A stretch of 42,687 bases of DNA from Planctomycetaceae bacterium. Its GTDB lineage: Bacteria > Planctomycetota > Planctomycetia > Planctomycetales > Planctomycetaceae. The first letter of the stretch is position 1; each line of letters opens with the position of its first letter. Below, piece by piece: positions 1-8,626 of this stretch. The translations under genes and the position numbers were made by a program. The notes under the pieces were generated by a model. The model ran no database searches. It was not told the DNA's origin and worked only from the letters and a program-made list of their open reading frames with translations. Where the stretch lies: NCBI GenBank assembly GCA_947476295.1, contig CANJQC010000036.1, positions 1 to 42,687 of the forward strand, given 5' to 3'.

Positions 1-660
1 CATCTGCCGCTGGTGTTGAGTCGTCAGGAAGTCAATCGCATGTTGCGACAACTGGAAGGTCGTGACTTGTTGCTGGCGCTTCTGCTGTACGGCTCGGGCA
101 TGCGTCACAAGGAGGTGCTGCGGCTCCGTGTGAAGGATGTGCATTTTGATACGATGCAGATCACGGTGCGTGACGGAAAGGGTGAAAAGGATCGGGTGAC
201 GATGCTGCCGAAAGCGGCCGTGGAACTGCTGCAGCGACAATTGCGAGGCGTGAAGAAGGTTCACGAAAAAGATCTTGAGGCAGGCGAAGGGCGAGTGTAT
301 CTGCCATATGCTTTGGCGAAAAAATACCCAAATGCGGATCTGGAGTTTAGCTGGCAATTTGTGTTTCCGTCCCGACAAATGTCACGTGATCCTCGGAGTG
401 GTGTCGTTCGCCGACACCATATTCATGAGAACAATTTTCCGCCGATCATGAAACGCGCTCTGGTGGCGGCCGGCGTCGATCAACCCGCGACGCCCCATAC
501 ATTACGTCACAGCTTTGCGACTCATCTGCTGGAAGATGGATACGATATCCGCACCGTCCAGGAACTATTGGGACATGCGGATGTGAAGACCACGATGATT
601 TATACGCATGTGCTGAATCGTCCTGGCCTGGCGGTACGAAGTCCGGCGGATGTGATGTGA
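1..660 (+). CDS. intI: Integron integrase (IntI-type tyrosine recombinase), N-terminus outside window
   Basis: Site-specific tyrosine recombinase that inserts and excises gene cassettes at attI/attC sites. The frame is open from base 1, so the gene enters from upstream; 219 residues are visible. The catalytic set is complete: R35 (in YGSGMRH), K60 (GKGEKDR), H166 and R169 (HTLRHSF), H192 (LLGH) and Y201 (MIYTHV). The spacing R-K-H-R-H-Y is the same as I recall for IntI1 (R146, K171, H277, R280, H303, Y312), which puts about 110 residues outside. The IntI-specific extra segment is present between K60 and H166 ([18 protein letters not shown], then DPRSG and RRHH); XerC/D lack it. The protein ends with a normal stop and looks intact. 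No cassette array or attC site was recognised downstream, so attI and any cassettes would lie before base 1. The alternative, a generic phage integrase, is unlikely because of the extra segment. Confidence 0.93.
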   Translation, partial: HLPLVLSRQEVNRMLRQLEGRDLLLALLLYGSGMRHKEVLRLRVKDVHFDTMQITVRDGKGEKDRVTMLPKAAVELLQRQLRGVKKVHEKDLEAGEGRVYLPYALAKKYPNADLEFSWQFVFPSRQMSRDPRSGVVRRHHIHENNFPPIMKRALVAAGVDQPATPHTLRHSFATHLLEDGYDIRTVQELLGHADVKTTMIYTHVLNRPGLAVRSPADVM

Positions 661-969
661 AGGGGCGAGGGGCGAGGAGTAAGCCTTCAGTTGACAGACT
701 TGAGTTGGCGGTTGGCAGGAATAACGCGGGGCAGGAAAATGAGCGAGTGGCGCTCGATTCTGGCATGGATGCGGGGAATGTCGCGACGAATCGCGAAGTC
801 CTGCCTGCCGGAAAGGACTTTCGCCATACGGCGAACCTTAATGGGACAGACGTCCGCTCAACGTCGCAGCATTGTTATTGAATCCATGTTGTCGGGTCGC
901 AGGTCGCGGCAAGCCGCGAAATCCAGCCCGGCAGGCCGTACGGTGCGACTGACGTTTCCGCTGGCCGAT
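661..969. other. Intergenic region with a dispersed repeat; no gene seen
   Basis: This is the space between the integrase stop and the 3' end of the DUF1501 gene, which is read from the other strand. Just after the integrase stop there is a short G-rich direct repeat (AGGGGCG twice). A repeat copy follows at 781-837. Short open frames exist but have no recognisable protein character. No attC-like pair of R and L boxes around a palindrome was found by eye. Confidence 0.5.
781..837 (-). repeat. Dispersed intergenic repeat, family A, copy 1
   Basis: Read on the minus strand, the segment begins with a hairpin (TTCGCC, four bases, GGCGAA), continues with TCCTTTCCGGCAGGCAGG and ends in ACTTCGCGATTCGTCGCGA. 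Its first 32 bases match 20262-20293 at 26 of 32 positions, and its last 25 bases match 20170-20194 at 22 of 25. The copies share no coding frame. It is probably a palindromic extragenic element, but its function is unknown. Confidence 0.65.
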
Positions 970-2448
970 TCAAACAATCGCCAAAATCGGCAGCCCGTGA
1001 TCTATGTCCAGTCGCTTGCGGTCGGGAATCTCAAGGCGGCGTGAATCGAGTCCCAGTTGATGCAGAATCGTGGCATGCACGTCGGTCACGTAATGTCGGT
1101 CCTCCACTGCATGGAAGCCAATTTCGTCCGTTGCCCCATGCACGACGCCACCCTTAATTCCACCCCCAGCCATCCAGACGGAAAAACCGTAGATGTGATG
1201 ATCACGACCGTCGGCTCCCTGTGTTCCAGGCGTGCGACCGAACTCGCTAGCAAAGACTACTATCGTCGAATCCAGCAATCCCCGCTGTTTCAGATCTTTC
1301 AACAGCGCGGCTATCGGCTGGTCGACGGCCTTGAAGTTTTTTTCGTGATTCACCTTCAGCGCACTGTGGGCGTCCCAGACTCCAGCACCACCCGCTCCGT
1401 GCTGAACCTGGATAAACCTAACTCCGCGTTCAATAAATCGCCTGGTGGCCAGCATCTGCAATCCAAAATCTCGAGTCTCCGGGTCGTTGAGTCCGTAGCT
1501 GTCCTGCGTCGTCTTCGTCTCCGAGCTGAAATCCAGAGTCTCCGGGACCGACGACTGCATCCGGAACGCCAACTCATATGCTTTGATCCGCGCCGCCAGC
1601 GAGGCGTCATCCGGATACTGTTCGCTCTTCAATCGATTCAACTGCCCGACCAAATCAAAGGCCCGTTTCTGTTGGGCATGCGTCAGCCCGGTCGCTGACT
1701 TGCCATAGTCCAGCGGATTCGCCGGATCGACCTGAATCGGCACGGCATCATGAGCCGGTCCGAGGTAATGACCATCCTTTGCGTTCCAGTATTCTCGCTT
1801 ACCCATCGAGATAAATTGCGGCAGATTATCGTTGAGTGTTCCCAGTCCATAATGAACCCAGGCACCCAGTGTCGGGAACTCCCCGTCCAGCATGTGCCGC
1901 CCCGAATGAAACTGCGTCTGCGCGCCGTGATTGTCGTCGGTGGTGTACATCGATCGAATCACGGCTATGTCGTCGATGCAACCACCGACGTGCGGCACCC
2001 AGTGGCTCAGCTCAATTCCAGACTGCCCATATTTCCTAAAACCAACCTGCAACGGATACAGCTTGTTTCTTTGCTGCCCGTTCGCGTCATTGACAACAGT
2101 CACCCGCGCGAGCTTCAACTTTTCCGGATTCTGCACGTCCGCAAACGGCGTCTCGTTGATGGACTTGCCTGCATACTGTGTCAACGCGGGCTTTGGATCA
2201 AACGATTCCGCTTGTGAGACGCCGCCGTTCATGAATAGCCAGATTACGCTCTTCGCTTTCGGAATGCGATGCGGAAGTCCATCCGGAGCCTGCCATTCCA
2301 ATGGATGATCGGCTGCGACACGATCTTCCTGTGCCATCAATGCAGCAGCGACGAGCCCCGTAAAACCGAGACAGGACGTATCAATAAACGAACGTCGCGT
2401 TCGGTCGAACGACCTAAAGGAATGCTGCTGCGTACTTCGACGGGACAT
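970..2448 (-). CDS. DUF1501 family exported protein (Tat substrate)
   Basis: A 492-residue member of the DUF1501 family, which has a sulfatase/alkaline-phosphatase-like fold and is common in planctomycetes; substrate unknown. A twin-arginine signal lies near the N-terminus ([14 protein letters not shown], then a hydrophobic stretch), pointing to export in folded form. Family segments are visible: [18 protein letters not shown], the [13 protein letters not shown] region and the C-terminal [22 protein letters not shown]. The open frame reaches back to 2577, but an SD sequence GGAGG sits six bases before the ATG at 2448, so this start is preferred. DUF1501 genes normally follow a DUF1549/DUF1553 cytochrome gene on the same strand. 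Here the upstream neighbour is the SlyX-like gene instead, so this copy is an orphan. Confidence 0.9.
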   Translation of the reverse strand: MSRRSTQQHSFRSFDRTRRSFIDTSCLGFTGLVAAALMAQEDRVAADHPLEWQAPDGLPHRIPKAKSVIWLFMNGGVSQAESFDPKPALTQYAGKSINETPFADVQNPEKLKLARVTVVNDANGQQRNKLYPLQVGFRKYGQSGIELSHWVPHVGGCIDDIAVIRSMYTTDDNHGAQTQFHSGRHMLDGEFPTLGAWVHYGLGTLNDNLPQFISMGKREYWNAKDGHYLGPAHDAVPIQVDPANPLDYGKSATGLTHAQQKRAFDLVGQLNRLKSEQYPDDASLAARIKAYELAFRMQSSVPETLDFSSETKTTQDSYGLNDPETRDFGLQMLATRRFIERGVRFIQVQHGAGGAGVWDAHSALKVNHEKNFKAVDQPIAALLKDLKQRGLLDSTIVVFASEFGRTPGTQGADGRDHHIYGFSVWMAGGGIKGGVVHGATDEIGFHAVEDRHYVTDVHATILHQLGLDSRRLEIPDRKRLDIDHGLPILAIV

Positions 2449-2454
2449 AAGCTG

Positions 2455-2459
2455 CCTCC
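2455..2459 (-). promoter_or_regulatory. Ribosome binding site deciding the DUF1501 start
   Basis: GGAGG on the minus strand is spaced six bases from the ATG at 2448. It excludes the longer frame that starts at 2577 and overlaps the preceding gene. Confidence 0.8.
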
Positions 2460-2573
2460 GATGACGGGTCATTAAATCATGCTGACGAGTTGCGCGGGGC
2501 GTCATCATATCCACATCGGCGAGGATGCGAAACTGCCGCTTGTGAAATCTCGATCCGCAGCCATCCGGCGAGT

Positions 2574-2810
2574 TCAATAATGCGGCGGTCGTTCTGGTTC
2601 AACCTCTGTTCGTTCAGTCGGATCGTTGAACGTATGCAACTCATGCTCCAGCCGCACAAATCGACTGTCCAGTTCCCGTAACCGGCTGAAGTATCCCAAC
2701 AAAGCTGAATTCAGACTGTCCACATCATGCTGCAAATGTGCTAACGCCGATTCGATGCGTTCGAGTCGTGATTCGATCGCCCGATGTTCTTCCAATCTAG
2801 GAACCGACAT
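2574..2810 (-). CDS. slyX: SlyX-like small coiled-coil protein
   Basis: A 78-residue protein of the SlyX family, whose role is unknown (named after a gene next to E. coli slyD). The sequence is a heptad-rich helix ([21 protein letters not shown] and onwards) ending in PERPPHY; the Pro-Pro-His-Tyr tail is typical of SlyX. The usual length is about 70 residues, which fits the ATG at 2810. The open frame continues upstream to 2954 through a cysteine- and arginine-rich stretch that does not look like SlyX, so I leave that out. No good Shine-Dalgarno sequence is seen before 2810. The gene lies about 125 bases upstream of the DUF1501 start on the same strand. Confidence 0.75.
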   Translation of the reverse strand: MSVPRLEEHRAIESRLERIESALAHLQHDVDSLNSALLGYFSRLRELDSRFVRLEHELHTFNDPTERTEVEPERPPHY

Positions 2811-3166
2811 TTGGAGTTTCACTTGTTGTTCGGGAATTGCGATACAATGCACGCCGGAATCGTTTAGACAGTTGAATTTTGTGCAGCGGCGTTTCAGACA
2901 TCCCGCGCACGGCCTATCATGATCCCTTCGTTGCCGGTAGTGCCAGCGGGCCATCCAAGTTAAGTATGACAGCAGGTCTGGAACCCGGCTTACGGCTAAT
3001 CAAAGACACCGCTGTCTTGCAGTGATCTTCGTTAGACCGAGGTTACCGCATTCCCTATCATCAACCAGAGTTGATGCCAAACCAGCGTGAATTATTCTGG
3101 TATTGGGAACGCCCCGGGGCGTTGTCTGACACATTGACAACAGCCACGCGAAGGCTGCGTACTGCT
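2811..3166. other. Intergenic region with palindromes; no gene seen
   Basis: This is the space between the phosphodiesterase stop and the SlyX-like start, both on the minus strand. It contains a perfect 16-base palindrome at 3108-3123 (AACGCCCCGGGGCGTT). No thymidine run follows it, so it is not an obvious terminator. The open frames here lack protein-like composition. Confidence 0.4.
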
Positions 3167-4291
3167 TCACTTCTCTGATCGCGGTTTTTCCTGACTGCGT
3201 TCGTTGAGCAGTCGAAACTGGCTGCCTCCATTTACCTGCTCCCTGCGGGCGGCTCGCCACTGGACGACGATGTCCGGCTGATCCGCAAAGATGCCGTCAA
3301 CACCGGCTGCGACGGTCAGCCATTCCAGATATTCGGCCGCAGAGCCTGCAAAGTCCGGCAACGCATCTGTGCGGAACGTCCAGACATGCACCTGTAATGC
3401 ATTGGCGTGCGCGTTCCGGACAAGCTCGGTAAGTTGCGGGGTGCCGTCTTCTTGTTTGCCCGTTACGACATGATCAAGCGGCACACCGATGCCATCAGCG
3501 ACCTCGGCAATCGATTTCAACTTCGCAGGATCAGCGGGTTTTACGAGTAACTGGATGATTAACAACGACGTCTTCAGTTCTTTTCGCAGACGCCGCACTT
3601 CACCTTCGTCAAAGCTCTGCAGATAGATGCGATCGTCGGAAGAGTCGTAGCCGTACTGCGTCAGAACATCCAGAATAGCCTGTGACAGATCAAGTCCTTC
3701 GGCTCTATGTTCAGCGGCACCTTTAAATTCTACATACACACCAGCCTGGTGCGGACGTGACTTGTTGAGTCCCTGAATCAACTGCAGATGTTCGGCCAGC
3801 GTGGAAATGCGGAAACCACCGGATTCCAGCGGAAACCGAGTGCCTTTGTCTTTCCACGGACGCGATGGAGAACGGCGTTCGGTGACCCTGAGTGTCTTCA
3901 ACTCATCCAGTGTGAAGTCAAATGAGTACCAGTGTCCATCTGCACGATTGCGATCAGGAAACACGAATGCAGCATTGGTCACGTCATCCAGAATCAGATC
4001 ATGCAGCACAACCGGAATACCGTCCTTACTGAGGACTACGTCCTGTTCGATGTAGTCGGCGAGCATCGCATGAGCCAGCACGGCGGATTCGGTCGTGTGT
4101 TCCGGCAGATACCCCGACGCACCGCGATGCGCGATCACGATGGGGACATTCTGTGCCTGATCGGCGGTCACTATCGCCGCTGGCGGTGCATCATCGTTGA
4201 TCTGTGCCATAGCTGAGACAGCAATCTTCGTGACAGGAAGGAAACAAACACCTAACACCAGCCACCTTGTATAACCGTACGCTGGACGCAA
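3167..4291 (-). CDS. Exported glycerophosphodiester phosphodiesterase
   Basis: Hydrolyses glycerophosphodiesters to glycerol 3-phosphate and an alcohol, outside the cytoplasm. The GDPD fold is clear: the catalytic HRGASGYLPEHT motif, EQDVVLSKDGIPVVLHD with the metal-binding Glu/Asp and second His, a YVEFKG metal ligand segment, and the closing VDGIFADQPDIV. This is the periplasmic GlpQ-type rather than the cytosolic UgpQ-type. A hydrophobic signal (RWLVLGVCFLPVTKIAVSAMA) precedes the domain. I place the start at the TTG at 4291, because AGGAG lies seven bases before it. The open frame reaches 4342 with another TTG but no such site. The length (374 residues) is normal for exported GlpQ-type enzymes. 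Confidence 0.9.
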   Translation of the reverse strand: MRPAYGYTRWLVLGVCFLPVTKIAVSAMAQINDDAPPAAIVTADQAQNVPIVIAHRGASGYLPEHTTESAVLAHAMLADYIEQDVVLSKDGIPVVLHDLILDDVTNAAFVFPDRNRADGHWYSFDFTLDELKTLRVTERRSPSRPWKDKGTRFPLESGGFRISTLAEHLQLIQGLNKSRPHQAGVYVEFKGAAEHRAEGLDLSQAILDVLTQYGYDSSDDRIYLQSFDEGEVRRLRKELKTSLLIIQLLVKPADPAKLKSIAEVADGIGVPLDHVVTGKQEDGTPQLTELVRNAHANALQVHVWTFRTDALPDFAGSAAEYLEWLTVAAGVDGIFADQPDIVVQWRAARREQVNGGSQFRLLNERSQEKPRSEK

Positions 4292-4674
4292 AGTGATGCT
4301 CCTGGGATTGTGGATCAGCAGCTCCGCAACTGCATTCTGCAAGACGTGAAGTTCAAGTGATGTTCAGCACGACTCCGCCAATACTCGAAGTTTGCGTAAA
4401 TTTATCATCACGTCCCCAGAGACATATGATCGCAGACCATGACTATCGTTGCAAATCAGCACATTTCTGGGTTCTTCGACAATCCAATTGTACGATTAAG
4501 ACCAGTGCCAACGACGTACTTCGTCTGGGCCAGCCATGCGAGGAAATTACGCCACTGTCGCTGAGATTTGGAGTTCGCCAGTGCGACGGAGCGATGCTAC
4601 ACTGTGATTAGTGAGCCGCACAATTTGTGATCGGTTCACTCTTGCCTGTTCTTGATCGTCGAGCCTTGTGCCCC
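4292..4674. other. Divergent intergenic region, likely two promoters
   Basis: This region separates the minus-strand phosphodiesterase from the plus-strand VTT gene, so promoters for both must lie here unless transcription comes from further away. I could not identify a convincing -35/-10 pair. An 84-codon frame at 4357-4611 has an unremarkable composition, no similarity I recognise and no ribosome binding site; I treat it as non-coding. Confidence 0.4.
4299..4303 (-). promoter_or_regulatory. Ribosome binding site for a TTG start
   Basis: AGGAG on the minus strand is seven bases before the TTG at 4291. It supports a non-ATG start directly in front of the phosphodiesterase signal peptide. Confidence 0.65.
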
Positions 4675-5385
4675 ATGTCTCCGTCAAAAAGCTGCGTCCT
4701 TCCGTGGTTGTTGCTGCTGCTGATTGTCGGTTTTTCCGGATCGTGGCTGTCGGACGGGATTGCGTTTCAGTTGATGAGATCTGACATCACTGGCGATGAG
4801 CGTATGGCGTCCCTGCAACAATTCTTCCGCCAGGCCGGATTACTGGCACCAGTTGTCTATGTTTTGTTCGTCACAGTCGAGGTAATCGTCGCGCCGATCC
4901 CTGGGCTGCTGCTGTACGCTCCTGGTGGGTTGATTTTTGGACCGTGGCTCGGTGGGCTGCTCGCGCTGATCGGAAATGTGATTGGTTCAGGTATTTCCTG
5001 CGGGTTGACACGGAGTCCTGGTTCAGGCTGGCGGCATTCCATCGGCACGACAAATTCGGTCGAACGACTTCAATCGGTACTCGAACGGCGCGGTGTGTGG
5101 CTTATTGTCTTACTCAGACTCAATCCACTCACATCAACCGATCTGATATCCTATGCTGCGGGCTTCACACGCATCCCCATTCGCAACGTGATGCTGGCAA
5201 CCGGAATGGGGATGGCTCCGATGTGTTTTGCTCAATCATGGCTTTCCGACAGCATCTTCAACACATGGCCGCAGTTACTTTGGCCACTGCTCATAGTGAG
5301 CGTTGCCTACGTGGTCGTGGTCACCTTTGTCGTCGCCAGGCTATTGCGTCCCAGACCCGCAGATGCAAATGTTTTGAGCGAATAA
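4675..5385 (+). CDS. VTT domain (TVP38/TMEM64, DedA-like) membrane protein
   Basis: An inner-membrane protein of about 236 residues from the TVP38/TMEM64 (SNARE-associated, VTT) family. Relatives act in membrane homeostasis and some scramble or move lipids; the substrate here is unknown. An N-terminal membrane helix (LPWLLLLLIVGFSG) is followed by the family core: a helix with PGLLLYAPGGLIFGPWLGG, a glycine-rich helix, then LRLNPLTSTDLISYAAG and GMGMAPMCF. The Arg-x-x-Pro...Ala-Gly pattern is the family hallmark. Start: ATG at 4675, just before the first helix. A GTG at 4627 is possible, and neither has a good ribosome binding site. Confidence 0.85.
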   Translation: MSPSKSCVLPWLLLLLIVGFSGSWLSDGIAFQLMRSDITGDERMASLQQFFRQAGLLAPVVYVLFVTVEVIVAPIPGLLLYAPGGLIFGPWLGGLLALIGNVIGSGISCGLTRSPGSGWRHSIGTTNSVERLQSVLERRGVWLIVLLRLNPLTSTDLISYAAGFTRIPIRNVMLATGMGMAPMCFAQSWLSDSIFNTWPQLLWPLLIVSVAYVVVVTFVVARLLRPRPADANVLSE

Positions 5386-5551
5386 CGGTCGGCACACACA
5401 CTGACATCCGTTATGCTGTCGTTTGCCGTAGTGACCGTAACGAGAAATAAATATAGTGTCTAATGCTGCGGTTCCTTTAGCCTAGACAATCAAGTCCGAG
5501 GCCTCGCAAAAACGTTTTTCTATTGCAAAACTCCTAAACCACTTTACCGTG

Positions 5552-5600
5552 GCTTCGACAGCGTTTCATGGCATGCGAAGGACATGAATGTCCGTCCTGC
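5552..5600 (+). repeat. Dispersed intergenic repeat, family B, copy 1
   Basis: This 49-base segment contains GACAGCGTTTCATGG and the near-palindrome GGACATGAATGTCC. It closely matches 18529-18579, differing at a few positions and by one inserted base. It lies 20 bases before the start of the large cytochrome gene, in a 234-base gap. The same gap also holds short palindromes at 5497-5506 (CGAGGCCTCG) and 5508-5519 (AAAAACGTTTTT). Confidence 0.65.
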
Positions 5601-5619
5601 ATAAACTGGCACATTACAA

Positions 5620-8616
5620 ATGCGAACGTTTCAACCCCGATGTTTCAGCTGCATCGCAGTCATCACACTGATCACAGCAACGGCACTGCGCGCTGATGAT
5701 TTATTTCTTGATCAAATCGCACCGCTGCTTGAGCGACGGTGCCTGAGTTGTCACAACGAAACCGATCGTAAGGGCGATTTTTCATTACAGACTCAAGAGC
5801 ATCTGCAGGCCTCAGGCTTCGTCGTCTGCGGCAAATCGGACGACAGTCAATTGCTGAGTGTCGTCGTTGCTGTTTCGGAAGGCGTGCGTCCGGCGATGCC
5901 GAAAGACGGAAGTCCGCTGACTGAAGACGAAGTCGGCCTGTTGCAGCAATGGATCGACGCAGGCGCAAAATGGCCCGCAGACTTTAGTCTGACGGAACCG
6001 GTCATCGACAATTTTGACTGGTGGTCGCTGCGTCCGCTGGTATCGATTCAGCCCCCAGTGTTCGACGACGATGCTGCACGCCGATGGCTTCGAACGGCTG
6101 TCGATGCGTTTGTACTCAGCAAACTGCGGGAGCATGCACTGGAGCCGTCTGCGGAAGCGGACAAGCACACTTTGATTCGACGAGTCACATTTGACCTCAT
6201 CGGATTGCCGCCGACACCCGCAGACATCGACGCTTTCATCAATGATTCCTCGCCGGATGCGTACCAAAAAGTTGTTGATCGGCTGCTTACGTCTCCACAT
6301 TATGGAGAGCGCTGGGCTCGGCACTGGCTGGATGTGGTGCGCTATGCTGACACATGCGGCTACGACAAAGATAAGCTGCGGCCGAATGCATGGCCGTATC
6401 GCGACTATGTTATTCGCGCGTTCAACGACGACAAACCGTACGCGCGTTTTGTGCAGGAGCAAATTGCCGGCGATGCACTTTATCCTAGTGAGCCGGATGG
6501 TATTCTGGGGCTGGGATTCATCTCGGCAGGCCCGTGGGATTTTATCGGTCATGTGGAAGTGTCGGAAAACAAGATCGACGGTATGGTGGCGCGAAACCTG
6601 GATCGCGACGACATGGTCACGGGGGCTCTCAACACATTCTGCAGTGCTGCCATTCAATGCGCACGCTGCCACAATCACAAATTTGATCCGTTCACTCAGC
6701 AGCACTATTACAGTCTGCAGTCTGTGTTTGCCGCCATCGATCGAGCGGAGCGCCCGTATAACACCGATCCAGCAATAGAAGTACGGCGAAACGATCTGTC
6801 CGGACTGAAGGCCGTCGCACAAAGAGAGTTGACGAAACTGGAAGCCACCATCCGTGCGGAAGGTGGTGACAGACTTGCGATGCTGGAAGAGCAGATCAAT
6901 AAATTGCATTTGAAAGCAGAGCCCGCCGCAAAGCGACCGGCGTTTGGATATCACAGCCAAATTGCGGCATCCGCTGACACAGAGAAATGGGTTGAGATCG
7001 ATCTTGGCCGTGACGTTGAAATAGCGTCACTTGTCCTGCATCCGTGTCACGATGACTTTGCAGGCATCGGCGCGGGATTCGGATTTCCTGTGCGATACAG
7101 GATTGCAGTATCGAGTGCAGAGCAACGTGCTGCGAGGGAATCGCCTGCCATCGTCCTGGATGCTGCAGGAACCGACATGTTGAATCCTGGGATCGCCCCC
7201 GTTTCTACTCATTGCAGCGTGACGGCCCGTTACGTTCGCATCATTGCCACAAAGTTGGCAACTCGTCAGAACGATTTCATGCTTGCGGTGGCGGAACTCG
7301 AAGTGATGGCTGCAGATGGCACCAACTTCGCTGCAAATGCAGGTGTGACGGCTCTGGATTCGATCGAAGCGCCCGAACGATGGCGGATGAGCAATCTCAC
7401 GGATGCGATCTGGCCGACAGCCGCTGATGCGGACGCTGCTCGCAAGCTTTCAGAGGTTCAGCAAACTCGTGACACTCTGCTGAGGACGCTGAACACCAAA
7501 GAACGCAGAGCTCGGCGAGAGACGCTGACAGAGCAACTGGCAACCATGAATAAGGAACTCGGCGGACTGCCTTCCGGTCAGATGGTTTACACGGCGGCAA
7601 CACACTTCGCGCCGCAGGGAAATTTTCGACCGACCGAAGGCAAGCCACGAACGGTAAGGTTATTGCATCGAGGCGACGAAACGCAGCCGCGAGAGGAAGT
7701 TCAACCCGGCACGATTCCGCTTTACACAAACGACTCATGGCACTTTCAACTTCCAGTCAATCATTCAGAAGCCGATCGTCGAGCCGCCTTAGCCCGCTGG
7801 GTGACAAGGCTCGACCATCCACTCACATGGCGGTCGATCGTAAATCGCATCTGGCAGTATCATTTTGGACGAGCAATTGTGGATACACCGAACGATTTTG
7901 GCCGAATGGGTCAGCTGCCCAGTCATCCAGAGCTGCTAGACTGGCTGGCGATTGAATTTCGTGACAACGGACAGTCCTTCCGAAAGCTCCATCGACTGAT
8001 CGTGACCAGCGCGGTGTATCGGCAGAGCTCATCGGGAAATCCTGCAGCAGAAGCTGTCGATGCCGACAACCGATTCTTGTGGCGGATGAACCGCCGGCGA
8101 CTCGAAGCGGAAGAAATCCGGGATTCCATGCTGGCCGTGAGCGGAAAACTAAATCCCGAAATGGGCGGACCGGGATTCTATTTATTTCAATTAGAAAAGC
8201 CCGAACACTCACCGCACTACGAATACAACAAATTCGATCCGGAAGATGTCCACTCGCACCGCCGCAGTGTTTATCGTTTTATCGTCCGTTCACAGCCGGA
8301 CCCGTTTATGACAACACTCGACTGCGCAGATTCGTCACAGAGCACACCGCGTCGCCACGAAACACTGACCGCACTGCAGGCGCTGTCGCTGCTCAACAAT
8401 CGCTTCACGCTTTCCATGGCGCAGCACTTTGCGACGCGATTGGAAACGGAAGCCGTATCCACTGAAGCTCGCATCGATCTTGCCTTCCACCTGCTGACGG
8501 GAAGAACGCCGTCACAGGAAGAACACACTCAGATGACCGCCTACGCCGAACAACACGGGCTTCCTGCGCTGTGCCGACTGCTTTTCAATCTGAGTGAATT
8601 TGTATTTTTGGACTGA
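5620..8616 (+). CDS. Exported planctomycetal cytochrome with DUF1549, F5/8-type C and DUF1553 domains
   Basis: A 998-residue exported protein of the planctomycete/verrucomicrobial PSCyt1-DUF1549-DUF1553 type, thought to act with DUF1501 partners outside the cytoplasm; its reaction is unknown. Order: signal peptide (about 1-25), a heme-binding CLSCH at residues 41-45 in a cytochrome-c-like domain to about 115, DUF1549 (about 130-360) containing YGERWARHWLDVVRYAD and ending at CARCHNHKFDP, an F5/8-type C (discoidin-like) carbohydrate-binding domain at about 440-570, and DUF1553 (about 720-985) starting near HPLTWRSIVNRIWQYHFG. The discoidin-like insert suggests a polysaccharide-linked role. No DUF1501 gene follows, which is unusual; pdxA follows after 10 bases on the same strand. 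The start codon has no clear ribosome binding site but fits the signal peptide. Confidence 0.9.
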   Translation: MRTFQPRCFSCIAVITLITATALRADDLFLDQIAPLLERRCLSCHNETDRKGDFSLQTQEHLQASGFVVCGKSDDSQLLSVVVAVSEGVRPAMPKDGSPLTEDEVGLLQQWIDAGAKWPADFSLTEPVIDNFDWWSLRPLVSIQPPVFDDDAARRWLRTAVDAFVLSKLREHALEPSAEADKHTLIRRVTFDLIGLPPTPADIDAFINDSSPDAYQKVVDRLLTSPHYGERWARHWLDVVRYADTCGYDKDKLRPNAWPYRDYVIRAFNDDKPYARFVQEQIAGDALYPSEPDGILGLGFISAGPWDFIGHVEVSENKIDGMVARNLDRDDMVTGALNTFCSAAIQCARCHNHKFDPFTQQHYYSLQSVFAAIDRAERPYNTDPAIEVRRNDLSGLKAVAQRELTKLEATIRAEGGDRLAMLEEQINKLHLKAEPAAKRPAFGYHSQIAASADTEKWVEIDLGRDVEIASLVLHPCHDDFAGIGAGFGFPVRYRIAVSSAEQRAARESPAIVLDAAGTDMLNPGIAPVSTHCSVTARYVRIIATKLATRQNDFMLAVAELEVMAADGTNFAANAGVTALDSIEAPERWRMSNLTDAIWPTAADADAARKLSEVQQTRDTLLRTLNTKERRARRETLTEQLATMNKELGGLPSGQMVYTAATHFAPQGNFRPTEGKPRTVRLLHRGDETQPREEVQPGTIPLYTNDSWHFQLPVNHSEADRRAALARWVTRLDHPLTWRSIVNRIWQYHFGRAIVDTPNDFGRMGQLPSHPELLDWLAIEFRDNGQSFRKLHRLIVTSAVYRQSSSGNPAAEAVDADNRFLWRMNRRRLEAEEIRDSMLAVSGKLNPEMGGPGFYLFQLEKPEHSPHYEYNKFDPEDVHSHRRSVYRFIVRSQPDPFMTTLDCADSSQSTPRRHETLTALQALSLLNNRFTLSMAQHFATRLETEAVSTEARIDLAFHLLTGRTPSQEEHTQMTAYAEQHGLPALCRLLFNLSEFVFLD

Positions 8617-8626
8617 AACGAAATCG

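Noticed and set aside
657-881. Open frames after the integrase, considered as a first gene cassette or attC site
   Set aside because: The frames show no protein character, and no palindromic pair of R/L boxes was found; the area is taken up by a dispersed repeat.
4357-4611. 84-codon plus-strand frame in the divergent gap
   Set aside because: No ribosome binding site, unremarkable composition and no recognisable family; more likely the promoter region.
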